DNA of 64,000 nt from Flavobacterium sp. (GTDB taxonomy: Bacteria; Bacteroidota; Bacteroidia; Flavobacteriales; Flavobacteriaceae), in NCBI RefSeq assembly GCF_029945805.1, contig NZ_JAQSDH010000002.1, positions 1-64,000 on the forward strand. Direction: 5' to 3'. Made by a program: the position numbers and the translations under genes. Below the pieces are notes generated by a model. That model was not told where the DNA came from and did not search any database. It saw nothing but the letters and a program-made list of their open reading frames with translations. Below are positions 63,582 to 64,000 of this stretch, piece after piece; the stretch's first letter is position 1, and each line of letters starts with the position of its first letter.

Positions 63582-64000
63582 ATGGAATTTGATTTTCTAT
63601 CACCCGTTGATAATGAGATAATTCAGTATATAAACGGATTGTCCTCACAGCATTTGGGAAGTAAAGTCGTTTTTCATACCGATAAAGATTTCCCAGAGAT
63701 AGATAAAGTGAAAATTGCGATCATTGGCGTACTAGAAAACCGTGGCGCAGTCAATTTCACAGATGATGAAGTCAATTTGGATGCAATCAGAAAAGAATTG
63801 TACAGTTTATATCCTGGGAATTGGCAAAGTACAATTGCCGATTTAGGTGATATTTTGCCAGGAAATTCTATCGAAGACACCTTTTTTGCTTTGCAGAAAG
63901 TAGCCTCAAAACTCATAAAGAAAGGTATTATACCAATTGTAATTGGTGGTTCTCAAGATTTGACCTATCCTATGTATCGCGCTTATGATAATCAGGAGCA
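63582..64000 (+). CDS. Arginase/formimidoylglutamase family protein, partial
   Basis: The first 139 codons of a gene run off the right end of the window. The block VKIAIIGVLENRGAVNF, LYSLYPGNWQSTIADLGDI and the start of the metal region PIVIGGSQDLTYPMY match the ureohydrolase fold of the formimidoylglutamase (HutG) type. The metal-binding residues lie beyond the window, so the specific activity is uncertain. It starts 2 bp after topA and is probably co-transcribed with it. Confidence 0.8.
   Translation, partial: MEFDFLSPVDNEIIQYINGLSSQHLGSKVVFHTDKDFPEIDKVKIAIIGVLENRGAVNFTDDEVNLDAIRKELYSLYPGNWQSTIADLGDILPGNSIEDTFFALQKVASKLIKKGIIPIVIGGSQDLTYPMYRAYDNQE

Overview
The window looks like chromosomal DNA from a gliding or environmental member of the Flavobacteriaceae, most like Flavobacterium. 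The evidence is low GC content, Bacteroidetes promoters of the form TTG-N18/19-TAnnTTTG (for example before der, the J-domain/KTSC gene and the DUF983 gene), and type IX secretion signatures (a giant adhesin with SprB repeats and a type B C-terminal sorting domain, next to a PorP/SprF-type protein). GSCFA, DUF6705-like, DUF6175-like and outer-membrane beta-barrel proteins of Bacteroidetes type are also present. Core genes are intact: alaS, der, era, topA, an initiator tRNA-Met and an ABC-F protein.

Layout. 1-9.5 kb is an accessory island. An HU-like gene is followed by a putative regulator (924-2009), a lipoprotein, small unknown genes, and a tight operon holding a KAP P-loop NTPase, a 55-residue micro-protein, a beta-barrel protein, two small membrane proteins and a uracil-DNA-glycosylase-like protein. 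The island ends with a decayed second copy of the regulator. A perfect 18-bp site, GTTGAACCAAGTTGAACC, precedes two of its genes. 9.5-28.5 kb is mostly housekeeping: GSCFA, ABC exporter, alaS, M23 peptidase, MerR, LemA-TPM-TPM, a TonB-type barrel, lipoproteins, der and era. 28.9-33.4 kb has a TPR histidine kinase and response regulator pair with small exported and HTH proteins.

33.5-37.8 kb is a run of exported proteins of unknown role, one split by an in-frame stop. 38.1-48.1 kb is the 2862-residue adhesin with its PorP/SprF partner and a lipoprotein. 48.3-51.65 kb is a second accessory segment: a zinc-ribbon/YbjQ-like protein, an unknown protein, and a reverse transcriptase preceded by about 420 bp without a recognisable protein gene but with several predicted hairpins. 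51.7-64 kb returns to core genes: an EEP-family nuclease/phosphatase, tRNA-fMet, J-domain/KTSC, LRR protein, a lipid kinase and App1 phosphatase divergent pair, ABC-F, topA and the start of an arginase/formimidoylglutamase-family gene.

The most interesting item is the reverse transcriptase locus (49.7-51.65 kb). A single RT with a structured RNA-like leader has the architecture of the RT/ncRNA antiphage systems (DRT2/DRT9-like). The leader is stop-free for about 100 codons in the frame of the RT, which recalls the endless ORF described for DRT2. Assignment to a known class is not possible by eye. The KAP island is a second candidate defence locus. Several palindromic interspersed repeats (15.96, 19.69, 51.65, 58.13 and 60.83 kb) complete the picture.
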